Positions 18,058 through 25,416 of a stretch of DNA of 64,000 nt are shown piece by piece. The notes beneath the pieces were generated by a model. That model saw only the letters and a program-made list of their open reading frames with translations, had not been told where the DNA came from and made no database searches. The stretch covers positions 806,001-870,000 of the forward strand of contig NZ_CP059139.1 of assembly GCF_014109765.1 (NCBI RefSeq), read 5' to 3'. A program made the translations under genes and the position numbers. Origin of the DNA: Pseudomonas berkeleyensis (GTDB lineage Bacteria; Pseudomonadota; Gammaproteobacteria; Pseudomonadales; Pseudomonadaceae). Each line of letters starts with the position of its first letter. Within the stretch, counting starts at the first letter, position 1.

Positions 18058-18732
18058 TCAGGAGCGGAAGAGACGCGAGTACTGGCGTTCGTGCGCCATG
18101 CTCGCCAGGGCCAGGCCAAAGATGGCGCTGCCCCAGTGTTCGGGGGAAAGGGTGGCGGCCTGCTGCTGGGCGGCATCGAGTTGCGGCAGCAGGCGGCTAG
18201 TCAGGCGTTGGGCGGCCTGTTGGCCCAGTGGCAGCACCTTCATCAGCACCGCGAGCTGGTTCTCCAGCCAGCCCCAGAGCCAGGCGGCCAGGGCGTCGTC
18301 CGGGGTTATCCGCCAGGCACGCGCGGCCAGTGCCCAGGCCAGTGCCAGGCCAGGTTCGTCCTGGGCATCGAGCGCCTCGCGTGCGGCTTCGTCCAGTTCG
18401 GGCAGGCCTGCGAGCAGTTGCCTGAGCGAATAGCCCATCTGCCGGCTTTCCAGCGCCAGTTCGCGGGTTTCCCGGCTGGCACGGTGTTGTTCGGCAAGCT
18501 CTTGCAGGCGTATCCAGTCGCACTCGTCCGCCGCACGGCAATGCGCAAGCAGCAGCGGTGCTTCGAAACGGGCGAGGTTCAGCAGCAACTGATCGACCAA
18601 CCAGCGTTCGGCGCTGCTTTCGTCATGCACCAGGCCGCTGTCGATGGCCCATTCCAGGCCTTGCGAGTAGCTGTAGCCACCAATGGGGAGCTGCGGGCTG
18701 GCCAGGCGCAGCAATGCCCAGGCCGGTTTCAT
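18058..18732 (-). CDS. ureF: Urease accessory protein UreF
   Basis: 224 aa, all helical. The start [30 protein letters not shown] is the UreF signature, and the C-terminal end [21 protein letters not shown] is also typical. UreF works with UreD and UreG in the urease activation complex and gates GTP hydrolysis. It is encoded between ureE (37 bases upstream) and ureG (14 bases downstream) in the same operon. Confidence 0.95.
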   Translation of the reverse strand: MKPAWALLRLASPQLPIGGYSYSQGLEWAIDSGLVHDESSAERWLVDQLLLNLARFEAPLLLAHCRAADECDWIRLQELAEQHRASRETRELALESRQMGYSLRQLLAGLPELDEAAREALDAQDEPGLALAWALAARAWRITPDDALAAWLWGWLENQLAVLMKVLPLGQQAAQRLTSRLLPQLDAAQQQAATLSPEHWGSAIFGLALASMAHERQYSRLFRS

Positions 18733-18769
18733 GCCCAGGCCTCGGTGCGCTCAGTTGGCGTGGCTCGGC

Positions 18770-19276
18770 TCACTTGCGCACACCGAACTGGTGCAGGCGC
18801 GGGCCGTAGTTGAACTCCTCGTCGCCGTGATGGGAGTGATGGTGACCACCGCCATAGGCGCCTTGCTCGGGTTGGTAGGGCGCTTCGATGGCTGCGACGG
18901 TGGCGCCGAGCTGTTCGAGCATGGCCTTGAGCACGTAGTCGTCGGGCAGGCGCAGCCAGCCGTCGCCCAGTTGCAGGGCGACATGACGGTTGCCCAGGTG
19001 ATAGGCGGCGCGCATCAGCTCGAAGGGGCTGGTGCAGGTGACGTGCAGCAGTGGCTCGGGCTTGGCCCGTACGCGCACTACGCGGCCGTCCTTGGCTTGC
19101 AGGCATTCGCCATCGGCCAGCGCCGGCTGGCCACGTTCGAGGAACAGGCCGACTTCTTCGCCGCTTGTGCTGAAGCAGCGCAGGCGCGTCTTGCTGCGTG
19201 CTTCGAAAGTCAGTTCCAGTTCGGCGTCGACAGTGTTCTGCGGCTCGATTCGAGAGTGGATCACCAGCATGTGCAT
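18770..19276 (-). CDS. ureE: Urease accessory nickel chaperone UreE
   Basis: 168 aa. It has the UreE N-terminal domain (LTFEARSKTRLRCFSTSGEEVGLFL) and the metal-binding C-terminal domain with YHLGNRHVALQ. The His-rich tail GGGHHHSHHGDEE binds extra nickel. The protein hands nickel to UreG. The start is ATG at 19276; a second ATG two codons later is possible. It is the first gene of ureE-F-G-hupE, about 17 kb from the structural urease genes. Confidence 0.95.
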   Translation of the reverse strand: MHMLVIHSRIEPQNTVDAELELTFEARSKTRLRCFSTSGEEVGLFLERGQPALADGECLQAKDGRVVRVRAKPEPLLHVTCTSPFELMRAAYHLGNRHVALQLGDGWLRLPDDYVLKAMLEQLGATVAAIEAPYQPEQGAYGGGHHHSHHGDEEFNYGPRLHQFGVRK

Positions 19277-19433
19277 CTATTCCAAGGCAGTGTGCCCGGA
19301 AATAGTGCAAGTGGCTTGCCAAGGCCGCAGAGTGGCGCAAGACAGCGCATTCCTGCGGCCTGTGGATAAATTGGCAAAGTGGTCAGGATTTATTTGGTGC
19401 GTTTCAGGTGTGCGTGCGCAATTGTGGTGCGTT

Positions 19434-20069
19434 TCAGCTGGGGGGCTTGCCCAGGCCCTGCCAGTGCTTGCCGCCGACCATGATGAAGCGTAACTGCTGA
19501 ATGACCTTGGCCTCGGCTGTGAGATGCGCAGGCAGGGTTTCAGCGGGCGGATCGATCAGTTCGGGCAGGGTGGCGAATACTGTCTTGACCACCAGATCCG
19601 ACACCACGTCGAGCGCCGCGTCGTCGAGGTGCGGCATGCGGTTCATCAGCTTGAGGTCGGCTGCCAGATCGCTGGTGATGCGTTCGCGCAGGGCGGCAAT
19701 GGCCTGGCGCACCGGCTTCGAACCGCCGTATTGCTCGCGTGCGAGGAAGAGGAACTGGCCGTGGTTGGCGGCGACCTCGGCGAGGAAGATGCGCACCGAG
19801 GCGTCGATCATGCCGCGCATCTCGAACTCGTGGCGGCGCACCTGGCGAATCGCTGCGCGGAAGGTCTCGCCGACTTCCGCCACCAGCGCCAGGCCCAGTT
19901 CGTCCATGTCGGCGAAGTGGCGATAGAAGCCGGTCGGCACGATACCGGCGACGCGCGTCACTTCACGCAGGCTCAGGCTGCCAAAACCGCGGCCACTCTC
20001 CATCAGGGTGAGGGCGGCGTCCATCAGGGACTGGCGGGTCTGCTGCTTCTGTTCGGAGCGTGGCGTCAT
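19434..20069 (-). CDS. desT: TetR-family regulator DesT
   Basis: About 211 aa from MTPRSEQKQQTR; an ATG 5 codons upstream (20084) is possible, and neither has a clear ribosome site. The N-terminal HTH reads GFGSLSLREVTRVAGIVPTGFYRHF. The rest is the ligand domain (SQFLFLAREQYGGSKPVRQ-like). In P. aeruginosa DesT senses the ratio of saturated to unsaturated acyl-CoA and represses desCB, the genes that stand divergently here. A perfect palindrome in the shared promoter region supports this role. Confidence 0.88.
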   Translation of the reverse strand: MTPRSEQKQQTRQSLMDAALTLMESGRGFGSLSLREVTRVAGIVPTGFYRHFADMDELGLALVAEVGETFRAAIRQVRRHEFEMRGMIDASVRIFLAEVAANHGQFLFLAREQYGGSKPVRQAIAALRERITSDLAADLKLMNRMPHLDDAALDVVSDLVVKTVFATLPELIDPPAETLPAHLTAEAKVIQQLRFIMVGGKHWQGLGKPPS

Positions 20070-20156
20070 GCGAAATCGGGTCATTGAGTGAAGGCGCACT
20101 CTAGCAAATGCGGGTGGAGAGCGTCGAACCACATCATGCATTTCAGTGTACGACTG

Positions 20157-20202
20157 TTGACTGAGTGGCGAGTGCCTGCGAGCATTGTGAACAGTTGTTC
20201 AC
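20157..20202 (+). promoter_or_regulatory. desCB promoter with DesT operator
   Basis: GTGAACA-GT-TGTTCAC (20187-20202) is a perfect 7+7 bp palindrome 12 bases before the desC start codon. TTGACT (20157-20162) with AGCATT 18 bases on (20181-20186) is a plausible promoter, so the operator would cover the transcription start. Perfect symmetry and position fit a DesT repressor site. Confidence 0.65.
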
Positions 20203-20214
20203 TGGAAACTCACG

Positions 20215-21303
20215 ATGGCCCTGCTTCCCCTGTCTCTCGCTCGTCGTCTCGGCGCTTCGCTGCAGCCTTTGCGCTATCTGTGCGGTAATGGCTGGCTGCG
20301 CGAGGCCGATGTCGATCTCGTCCTGCGCTTTATCCATCTCGCTCTGCGCCTGAATCGGGTTCTGGCACGTGTCGAGGCGCGGCGCTGGGTCGCCGAAGAC
20401 ATGCTGGCGCTGACTCTGCGCTGCAATGGCAATGCCCGTGGCTGGCGCGCCGGACAACATGTGCAGCTCTATCTGGAGCTCGATGGCGTACGCCATGGGC
20501 GCAGTTACAGCCTGACTGCAGTGAAGCCCGATGGTCGTATCGAGCTGGCGATCAAGCGCCATCCCGGCGGCCGTATGTCCAATACCTTGCTCGACCGCCT
20601 CGAGGTGGGCCAGGTACTGGAGTTGACTGAGGCCTTTGGCGAGCTGCACTGGCCGAACGATGCCCGGCCAGTGTTGCTGGTCGCTGCCGGTAGCGGCATC
20701 ACACCGCTGCTTGGCTTGCTGCGCGATGCCCTGGCGCGTGGTTTCAGTGCGCCGGTGACGTTGCTGCATCAGGTGCGCTATCGCGCTCAGCGGGCCTATG
20801 CCGAGGAGTTGCAGGCGCTGGCCGAGCGTCATCCCAACCTGCAACTGCGCTGGGCATTGAGTGGCGAGGCGGACGGTCGGCTCAATGAGGCAAAACTGGC
20901 CGAGTTGCCAGGTGTGCATCTGCTTGGCTGCGGCCCGAGTGGGTTCGTCGCGCAATTGCGTCAGTGGTGGCTGGCCAGCGAGCGTGGCGGCAGCCTGCAA
21001 CTGGAAAGCTTCACCCCGCTACGCGCGGAGCCTGTCGAAGCGGGCGGTGAGGTTCGTCTTGGTTTCGCTCGCAGCCGCCAGCAGGTTTTGGGCAGCAGCG
21101 CCTTGAGTCTGCTGGAGCAAGCCGAGGCCAACGGCCTGCGTCCTGCGCATGGTTGTCGGCAGGGTATCTGCGCCAGCTGCACCTGCACGCTGCTGGCCGG
21201 CACCGTGCGCGATCTGCGCAGCGGCGCGTTGTTTGCCGAGCCAGGGCAGCCCATTCGTTTATGCGTCAGCGCCCCGCATGGGGATGTGGAGATCGACCTG
21301 TGA
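20215..21303 (+). CDS. desC: Ferredoxin reductase partner of the acyl desaturase (DesC)
   Basis: 362 aa. The FAD-binding domain has GRSYSLTAVKPDG (RxYS-like), and the NAD-binding domain starts at LLVAAGSGITPLLGLLRDAL. The C-terminal 2Fe-2S ferredoxin domain has CRQGICASCTCTLLAG and a final Cys (RLCVSAPHG). It passes electrons from NAD(P)H to the desaturase encoded next, which overlaps by 4 bases. This matches PA4889 of P. aeruginosa. Its start is just downstream of the DesT operator, with GGAAAC as ribosome site. Confidence 0.9.
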   Translation: MALLPLSLARRLGASLQPLRYLCGNGWLREADVDLVLRFIHLALRLNRVLARVEARRWVAEDMLALTLRCNGNARGWRAGQHVQLYLELDGVRHGRSYSLTAVKPDGRIELAIKRHPGGRMSNTLLDRLEVGQVLELTEAFGELHWPNDARPVLLVAAGSGITPLLGLLRDALARGFSAPVTLLHQVRYRAQRAYAEELQALAERHPNLQLRWALSGEADGRLNEAKLAELPGVHLLGCGPSGFVAQLRQWWLASERGGSLQLESFTPLRAEPVEAGGEVRLGFARSRQQVLGSSALSLLEQAEANGLRPAHGCRQGICASCTCTLLAGTVRDLRSGALFAEPGQPIRLCVSAPHGDVEIDL

Positions 21304-22376
21304 ATACCCGTCCTGATCGCGAGTTGAATGCCGCCGAGCTCGACGCATTCGGTAGAGAGCTGGACGCGCTGCGCCAGCGCACTCTGGACGACCTGGGCGA
21401 GGCCGATGCCCGTTACATCCGGCGCGTGCGAGGTGTTGTGCGGCTGTGCTGCTGGAGTGGTCGTGCGCTGTTGATGCTGGGCTGGTTCCCGCCAACCTGG
21501 CTGCTTGGCACCTTGCTGCTGGGGCTGGGCAAGATCCTCGAGAACATGGAGCTGGGCCATAACGTGATGCATGGCCAGTACGACTGGATGAACGACCCGG
21601 AATTCACCGGGCGCCAGTATGAGTGGGACATCGTTGGGCCGGCCGATTTCTGGCGGCACACCCACAACCACATCCATCACACCTACACCAATGTGCTGGG
21701 TATGGATGACGACGTTGGTTATGGCGTGGTGCGGTTGTTCCCGGAGCAGCGCTGGAAACCCTTCTATCGCTGGCAGCCGCTGTGGGTGACGATTCAGGCG
21801 CTGCTGTTTCAGTACGCCGTGGCGATCCAGCATCTGCGTCTGGACAAGCTGGTCAAGGGACGGATCAGCAAGGAGGAGGTACGGCCACTGGCGCGTCAGT
21901 TCGGCGCCAAACTGGCGCGGCAATGGGTGAAGGATTACCTGGTTTTTCCGTTGCTCGCCTTGCTCCTCGGTGCCAATGCGCTGGCCGTGCTGACCGGTAA
22001 TCTGGTGGCTAACCTGCTGCGCAACCTGTGGACTTTTCTGGTGATCTTCTGCGGGCATTTCACCGAGAAGGCGGCGGTGTTTGCGCCCGAAATTCTCGAG
22101 GGGGAAACGCGTGGGCACTGGTACCTGCGCCAGTTGCGCGGTTCGAGCAACCTTTCTGGCGGGCCGTTGCTGCATGTTCTCACCGGCAACCTCAGCCATC
22201 AGATCGAGCATCACCTGTTCCCCGATCTACCGGCGCGGCGTTATGCCGAACTGGCGCGCGAGGTGCGCTTGATTGCCGAGCGCTATGGTCAGCATTACAA
22301 CTGCGGAACATTACGGGGTCAGTTCTGGACGGTGCTGCGGCGGATCTGGATCTATCGTTTACCGGTTGCTGGGTAA
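21300..22376 (+). CDS. desB: Acyl-CoA fatty acid desaturase DesB
   Basis: 358 aa starting at a GTG overlapping the desC stop (GTGA). All three His boxes of membrane desaturases are present: GHNVMHGQYDW, HTHNHIHHTYTN and LSHQIEHHLFPD. Hydrophobic helices surround them (ALLMLGWFPPTWLLGTLLLG; LLALLLGANALAVLTGNLVANLL). The enzyme introduces a delta-9 double bond into acyl-CoA chains at the inner membrane, using electrons from DesC. Coupled translation with desC and repression by DesT are expected. Confidence 0.92.
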   Translation: MNTRPDRELNAAELDAFGRELDALRQRTLDDLGEADARYIRRVRGVVRLCCWSGRALLMLGWFPPTWLLGTLLLGLGKILENMELGHNVMHGQYDWMNDPEFTGRQYEWDIVGPADFWRHTHNHIHHTYTNVLGMDDDVGYGVVRLFPEQRWKPFYRWQPLWVTIQALLFQYAVAIQHLRLDKLVKGRISKEEVRPLARQFGAKLARQWVKDYLVFPLLALLLGANALAVLTGNLVANLLRNLWTFLVIFCGHFTEKAAVFAPEILEGETRGHWYLRQLRGSSNLSGGPLLHVLTGNLSHQIEHHLFPDLPARRYAELAREVRLIAERYGQHYNCGTLRGQFWTVLRRIWIYRLPVAG

Positions 22377-22386
22377 CAGAAATGAA

Positions 22387-22410
22387 AAAGCCCAGCTCGT
22401 GCTGGGCTTT
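22387..22410 (-). terminator. Rho-independent terminator for the repeat-protein gene
   Basis: AAAGCCCAGC-TCGT-GCTGGGCTTT is a perfect 10-bp stem. On the minus strand it is followed by TTCATT, so it best serves the gene ending at 22427; it may also stop desB transcripts. Confidence 0.8.
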
Positions 22411-22426
22411 GGAGATTGGTCTGGCT

Positions 22427-23068
22427 TCAGACCACTTTGTTACGCTCGATCATGCGCTCGATGACACGATCAGAACCGCCGTCGGCGACGAGGTTGGCGT
22501 TGTTGCGCTCGATCATGCGTTCGATGACGCGGTCGGAACCGCCATCGGCGACGACGTTGCTCTTGTTACGGTCGATCATGCGATCGATGACGCGATCAGA
22601 ACCACCGTCAGCAACCAGGCTGGCATTGTTGCGCTCGATCATGCGTTCGATAACGCGGTCGGAACCGCCATCGGCGACGACATTGCTCTTGTTGCGGTCG
22701 ATCATGCGATCGATGACACGGTCAGAACCGCCGTCAGCAACGAGGTTGGCGTTGTTGCGCTCGATCATGCGTTCGATAACGCGGTCGGAGCCGCCATCAG
22801 CGACGACGTTGCTCTTGTTACGGTCGATCATGCGATCGATGACGCGGTCAGAACCACCATCGGCCACGACATTGCTCTTGTTGCGGTCGATCATGCGTTC
22901 GATGACACGGTCGGAACCGCGATCTGCAACAGTGCTAAGGATGCTGGATTGCTGGCTGTTGTCTTTGGCCTCACCAGCCAGAGGTGCCGGTGCGCTACTT
23001 GGCAGCGCGAAAGCGCTGGTGGTCAGGATGCTCAGGGCCAGGGCGGTCAGGGTCAGTTTGGTTTTCAT
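22427..23068 (-). CDS. Secreted protein of eight 21-residue tandem repeats, unknown function
   Basis: 213 aa. An N-terminal Sec signal (MKTKLTLTALALSILTTSAFA) is followed by a short linker and then eight tandem 21-residue units of the form ADGGSDRVI(E/D)RMI(E/D)RN with a variable N(K/N)(S/A)N(V/L)V end. Two unit types alternate (IDRMIDRNKSNVV and IERMIERNNANLV). The unit is strongly charged, with alternating acidic and basic residues, which suggests an amphipathic helical solenoid in the periplasm or outside the cell. GGGAG lies 10 bases before the ATG. I do not recognise the family. Confidence 0.75.
   Translation of the reverse strand: MKTKLTLTALALSILTTSAFALPSSAPAPLAGEAKDNSQQSSILSTVADRGSDRVIERMIDRNKSNVVADGGSDRVIDRMIDRNKSNVVADGGSDRVIERMIERNNANLVADGGSDRVIDRMIDRNKSNVVADGGSDRVIERMIERNNASLVADGGSDRVIDRMIDRNKSNVVADGGSDRVIERMIERNNANLVADGGSDRVIERMIERNKVV
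22441..22946. repeat. 63-bp tandem DNA repeats (about eight units) inside the repeat-protein gene
   Basis: CGATCATGCG recurs every 63 bases (for example 22447 and 22510). The period is a multiple of 3, so each unit encodes 21 residues. The array is likely unstable in copy number. Confidence 0.85.
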
Positions 23069-23343
23069 GTCGGTGTCTCCCGTGTGGGGTAAGAAGTGGC
23101 TACGGGATCAATTGTTGAAGACCTGGGCCCAGATAAGAACTTGACTGACCTGATAGTGAACATCGATGCCCTCAATACTTGATTGGAAGGCTCTAGGACG
23201 TGGCTTCTGGTGCGCCATCAAGTACGCGTCGGAGAGTTCTCATGGTGTCGCGCAGGGGCTCGGGCGCGCGTATGCTTGGCGACTTTTGATGGGGCGTCAT
23301 CGATCCGTGCCCTTTTTGCAGTACACCGGAGGCTGGTTCACCG

Positions 23344-24243
23344 ATGCTCGCGGCACAGGCAATTCTGCCGATTTTCGCTCTGATCGTTCTCGGCTACCTG
23401 CTGGGTTGGCGCCAGTGGCTCACGGCTGAGTCGGCGTCGGGGCTGGCCAACATCACCTTCAAACTGTTCATGCCGACGCTGCTGTTCGCCGGCATCGCCA
23501 AGGCTTCGCTGGCCGAAGGCCTTTCGCCGATGTTGCTGTTGGCCTACTACCTGCCGGTGCTGCTGGTATTCACTCTGGTCAATGTGCTGGCCCACTGGCG
23601 TCGTGGCAGCGCTTCCCCGCTGGGGCTGGTCGCGGCGTTCTCCAACAACGTGCTGGTGGGCATTCCGCTGATCGCCAGCCTGATGGGCAGCGATGGGCTG
23701 GTCTATGTCTTTGCCATCCTGATGCTGCACAGCCTGACGCTGTTTTCCCTGCACAGTTTCTATGCCGCCTTCGGCAGCCAGGAGCGCGTCGATGGCCGCG
23801 CGCTGCTGAAGAACCTGGCCAACCCGATGATCATCGGTCTGTTACTGGGCGCGCTGCTCAATATCTCTGGGCTGGTGGTGCCGGACAGTCTCTGGCGTGT
23901 GGTCACCTGGCTGGGACAAGCGGCCTTGCCCTGTGCACTGATCGTGCTCGGCGCAAGTCTGTCGCGCTATCGCCTGCGTCCGACGACGGAGGCCTGGGGG
24001 CTGACCTTCGCCAAGTTGGCGCTATTCCCGACCATGGTCTGGCTGCTGAGCGGTCTGCTGCCAGGTTTGAACGACTCGGCGCGTACGGTGCTGGTGCTGC
24101 TGGCAGCCTGCCCCAGTGGCGTCAACGTCATGGCGTTCTGCCGTACGGCCGAGGACAACCGCAGCGTCAGCGCCGCGATCTCGCTGTCGACCCTGCTGTC
24201 GGCGGTGACGCTGCCGTTGTGGATGATGGTGATGGGAATCTGA
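23344..24243 (+). CDS. AEC-family transporter
   Basis: 299 aa with about ten hydrophobic helices. The N-terminus ILPIFALIVLGYLLGWRQWL, the internal NLANPMIIGLLLGALLNISGL and the C-terminal half with LAACPSGVNVMAF match the auxin efflux carrier (AEC) family. These inner-membrane carriers move organic acids such as malate or malonate, or other compounds; the substrate is not predictable. GGAGG lies 12 bases before the start. It stands alone, convergent with the VOC gene. Confidence 0.85.
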   Translation: MLAAQAILPIFALIVLGYLLGWRQWLTAESASGLANITFKLFMPTLLFAGIAKASLAEGLSPMLLLAYYLPVLLVFTLVNVLAHWRRGSASPLGLVAAFSNNVLVGIPLIASLMGSDGLVYVFAILMLHSLTLFSLHSFYAAFGSQERVDGRALLKNLANPMIIGLLLGALLNISGLVVPDSLWRVVTWLGQAALPCALIVLGASLSRYRLRPTTEAWGLTFAKLALFPTMVWLLSGLLPGLNDSARTVLVLLAACPSGVNVMAFCRTAEDNRSVSAAISLSTLLSAVTLPLWMMVMGI

Positions 24244-24263
24244 AGGTCGTGCTCTCCGACCTT
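24243..24263. terminator. Hairpin between convergent genes
   Basis: AAGGTCG (24243-24249) pairs with CGACCTT (24257-24263) right after the AEC stop codon. There is no T-run, so termination is uncertain. Confidence 0.35.
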
Positions 24264-24279
24264 GACCGCGGGGGAGGGC

Positions 24280-24705
24280 TCAGCCTTTGACGATCTGGCT
24301 GAAGCGCAGCAGATAACCATCCGGATCCTGCAGCATGAATTGGCGCACGTTCAGCAATTGAGCCCCTGCCTGGTAAGACACGTCTTCCAGCGGCAGTCTC
24401 AGGCGTTGGTCTGAGGACAGCAGCCGCTGGTGCAGCCGTTCAATGTCATCCACGGTTATCTGCAGATTAATGCCCCTGCCCAATGGTGCATCGAGTGGGC
24501 CGACGACCCAGGGATCATCGTTGTCCTGGTTGTCGGCAATCTGCTCCAGCATGAGCGCCGCCTCTCCCAGGCCAATCGCGACGAACCCCTGCTCTACACG
24601 CTCGAACAGAACCTTGAAGCCCAGCAAGTCGCAATAAAAGCCAAGGCTGGTGGACAGGTTGTGCACCAGTAATTCCGGGGTCAGTGCAGGCAAGGGCCGG
24701 AACAT
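24280..24705 (-). CDS. VOC-family (glyoxalase/bleomycin-resistance-like) protein
   Basis: 141 aa with the two beta-alpha-beta-beta-beta modules of the vicinal oxygen chelate fold: LVHNLSTSLGFYCDLLGFKVLFERVEQGF early, and FMLQDPDGYLLRFSQ near the C-terminus. Members include glyoxalases, dioxygenases and antibiotic-binding proteins; the metal ligands needed to choose are not decisive here. Its ATG lies 4 bases after the upstream stop codon at 24710, so the two are cotranscribed. Confidence 0.75.
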   Translation of the reverse strand: MFRPLPALTPELLVHNLSTSLGFYCDLLGFKVLFERVEQGFVAIGLGEAALMLEQIADNQDNDDPWVVGPLDAPLGRGINLQITVDDIERLHQRLLSSDQRLRLPLEDVSYQAGAQLLNVRQFMLQDPDGYLLRFSQIVKG

Positions 24706-24709
24706 GGCT

Positions 24710-25243
24710 TTATTCGTCAGCCTGAGCTGCTTTCAGCGCTTCGAGCGACGGCGCGGCGTAGATTCCCACCTCGACCGCCAGCTCCATCACCCGTTGCAGG
24801 TCGTTGGCATACACCAGCACGGCTTGTAGCTCGTCATCCAGTGGCTCGCTTAGATCCACCAGTACATAGCCGCCGGTTTCCGGTGACAGCGCCGAGAGCT
24901 GTACCTGGATACGATTGAGCGCCTTGAGCGGTTCGGTCTTGGCCAGTTGCTTGGGCTTGAGCACGAACTGCACCTGTGGGCCGAAGGACTCGGTGATGCG
25001 CTGGAACAGCTCTTCATAGCTATCGGCCTGGAACAGCACAGTCTCCGGCAGGCTGCCGATCACTACCCATTCGCCCAGAGGGATGGGGAAGTCATCGTCA
25101 TAGTTGATGTCCGGATTGGCAGCCAGGAAGGCCGCTGGGTCGGCATAGGCCTGTGCGGCCTCGTCAGCGATGCGCGCAATCTCGTCCTCGGGCAGACAGC
25201 CGGAGCTTATCTTGGCGATCAGTTCTTCCAGCTGGGCTTTCAT
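24710..25243 (-). CDS. Uncharacterised acidic protein next to an Hsp70 relative
   Basis: 177 aa starting at MKAQLEELIAKISSG, with GAGGAA 8 bases upstream; an ATG at 25276 is less likely. The sequence is acidic, without signal or membrane segment. Segments such as YADPAAFLAANPDINYDDDFPIPLGEWVVIG and FGPQVQFVLKPKQL suggest a compact alpha/beta protein. I do not recognise a named family. It may form a unit with the VOC gene (4-base gap). Confidence 0.65.
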   Translation of the reverse strand: MKAQLEELIAKISSGCLPEDEIARIADEAAQAYADPAAFLAANPDINYDDDFPIPLGEWVVIGSLPETVLFQADSYEELFQRITESFGPQVQFVLKPKQLAKTEPLKALNRIQVQLSALSPETGGYVLVDLSEPLDDELQAVLVYANDLQRVMELAVEVGIYAAPSLEALKAAQADE

Positions 25244-25299
25244 CTCGCTATTCCTCGGTTGGTAAGTTGGGGACAAAGCGTAACAGGCGTGAATGAATA

Positions 25300-25414
25300 C
25301 GATCTCGCGAGCTAGAGCCCTGCAAGGCGAAAGTAAGCGAGGAAGCGGAGTGTACTTAAGTACATGAGCATTCCGAGCTTACTTTCAACGCCGCAGGGCC
25401 GACGCGCAGCAGAT
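25300..25414 (-). repeat. Structured intergenic repeat, family R6, copy 1
   Basis: About 115 bases with a palindromic centre (TGTACTTAAGTACA, about 25350) flanked by GAAAGTAAGC and GCTTACTTTC. Read on the minus strand it is homologous to 45450-45622: both share CTGCTGCGCGTCGGCC, GCGTTGAAA, GAATGCTCAT and GGCTCTAGC in the same order. It lies directly downstream of the Hsp70-like gene. Confidence 0.65.
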
Positions 25415-25416
25415 CG

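Noticed and set aside
19395..19437. Two copies of TGGTGCGTTTCAG 30 bases apart near the desT stop codon
   Set aside because: Only two short copies, and the second overlaps the desT end. Too little to call a regulatory or CRISPR-like element.
22441..22946. The 63-bp array as a CRISPR array
   Set aside because: Units are contiguous, in frame and protein-coding, without unique spacers or cas genes.
22028..23144. Long plus-strand ORFs opposite the tandem-repeat gene
   Set aside because: The 63-bp period keeps several frames open without stops. Only the minus frame has a signal peptide, ribosome site and terminator.
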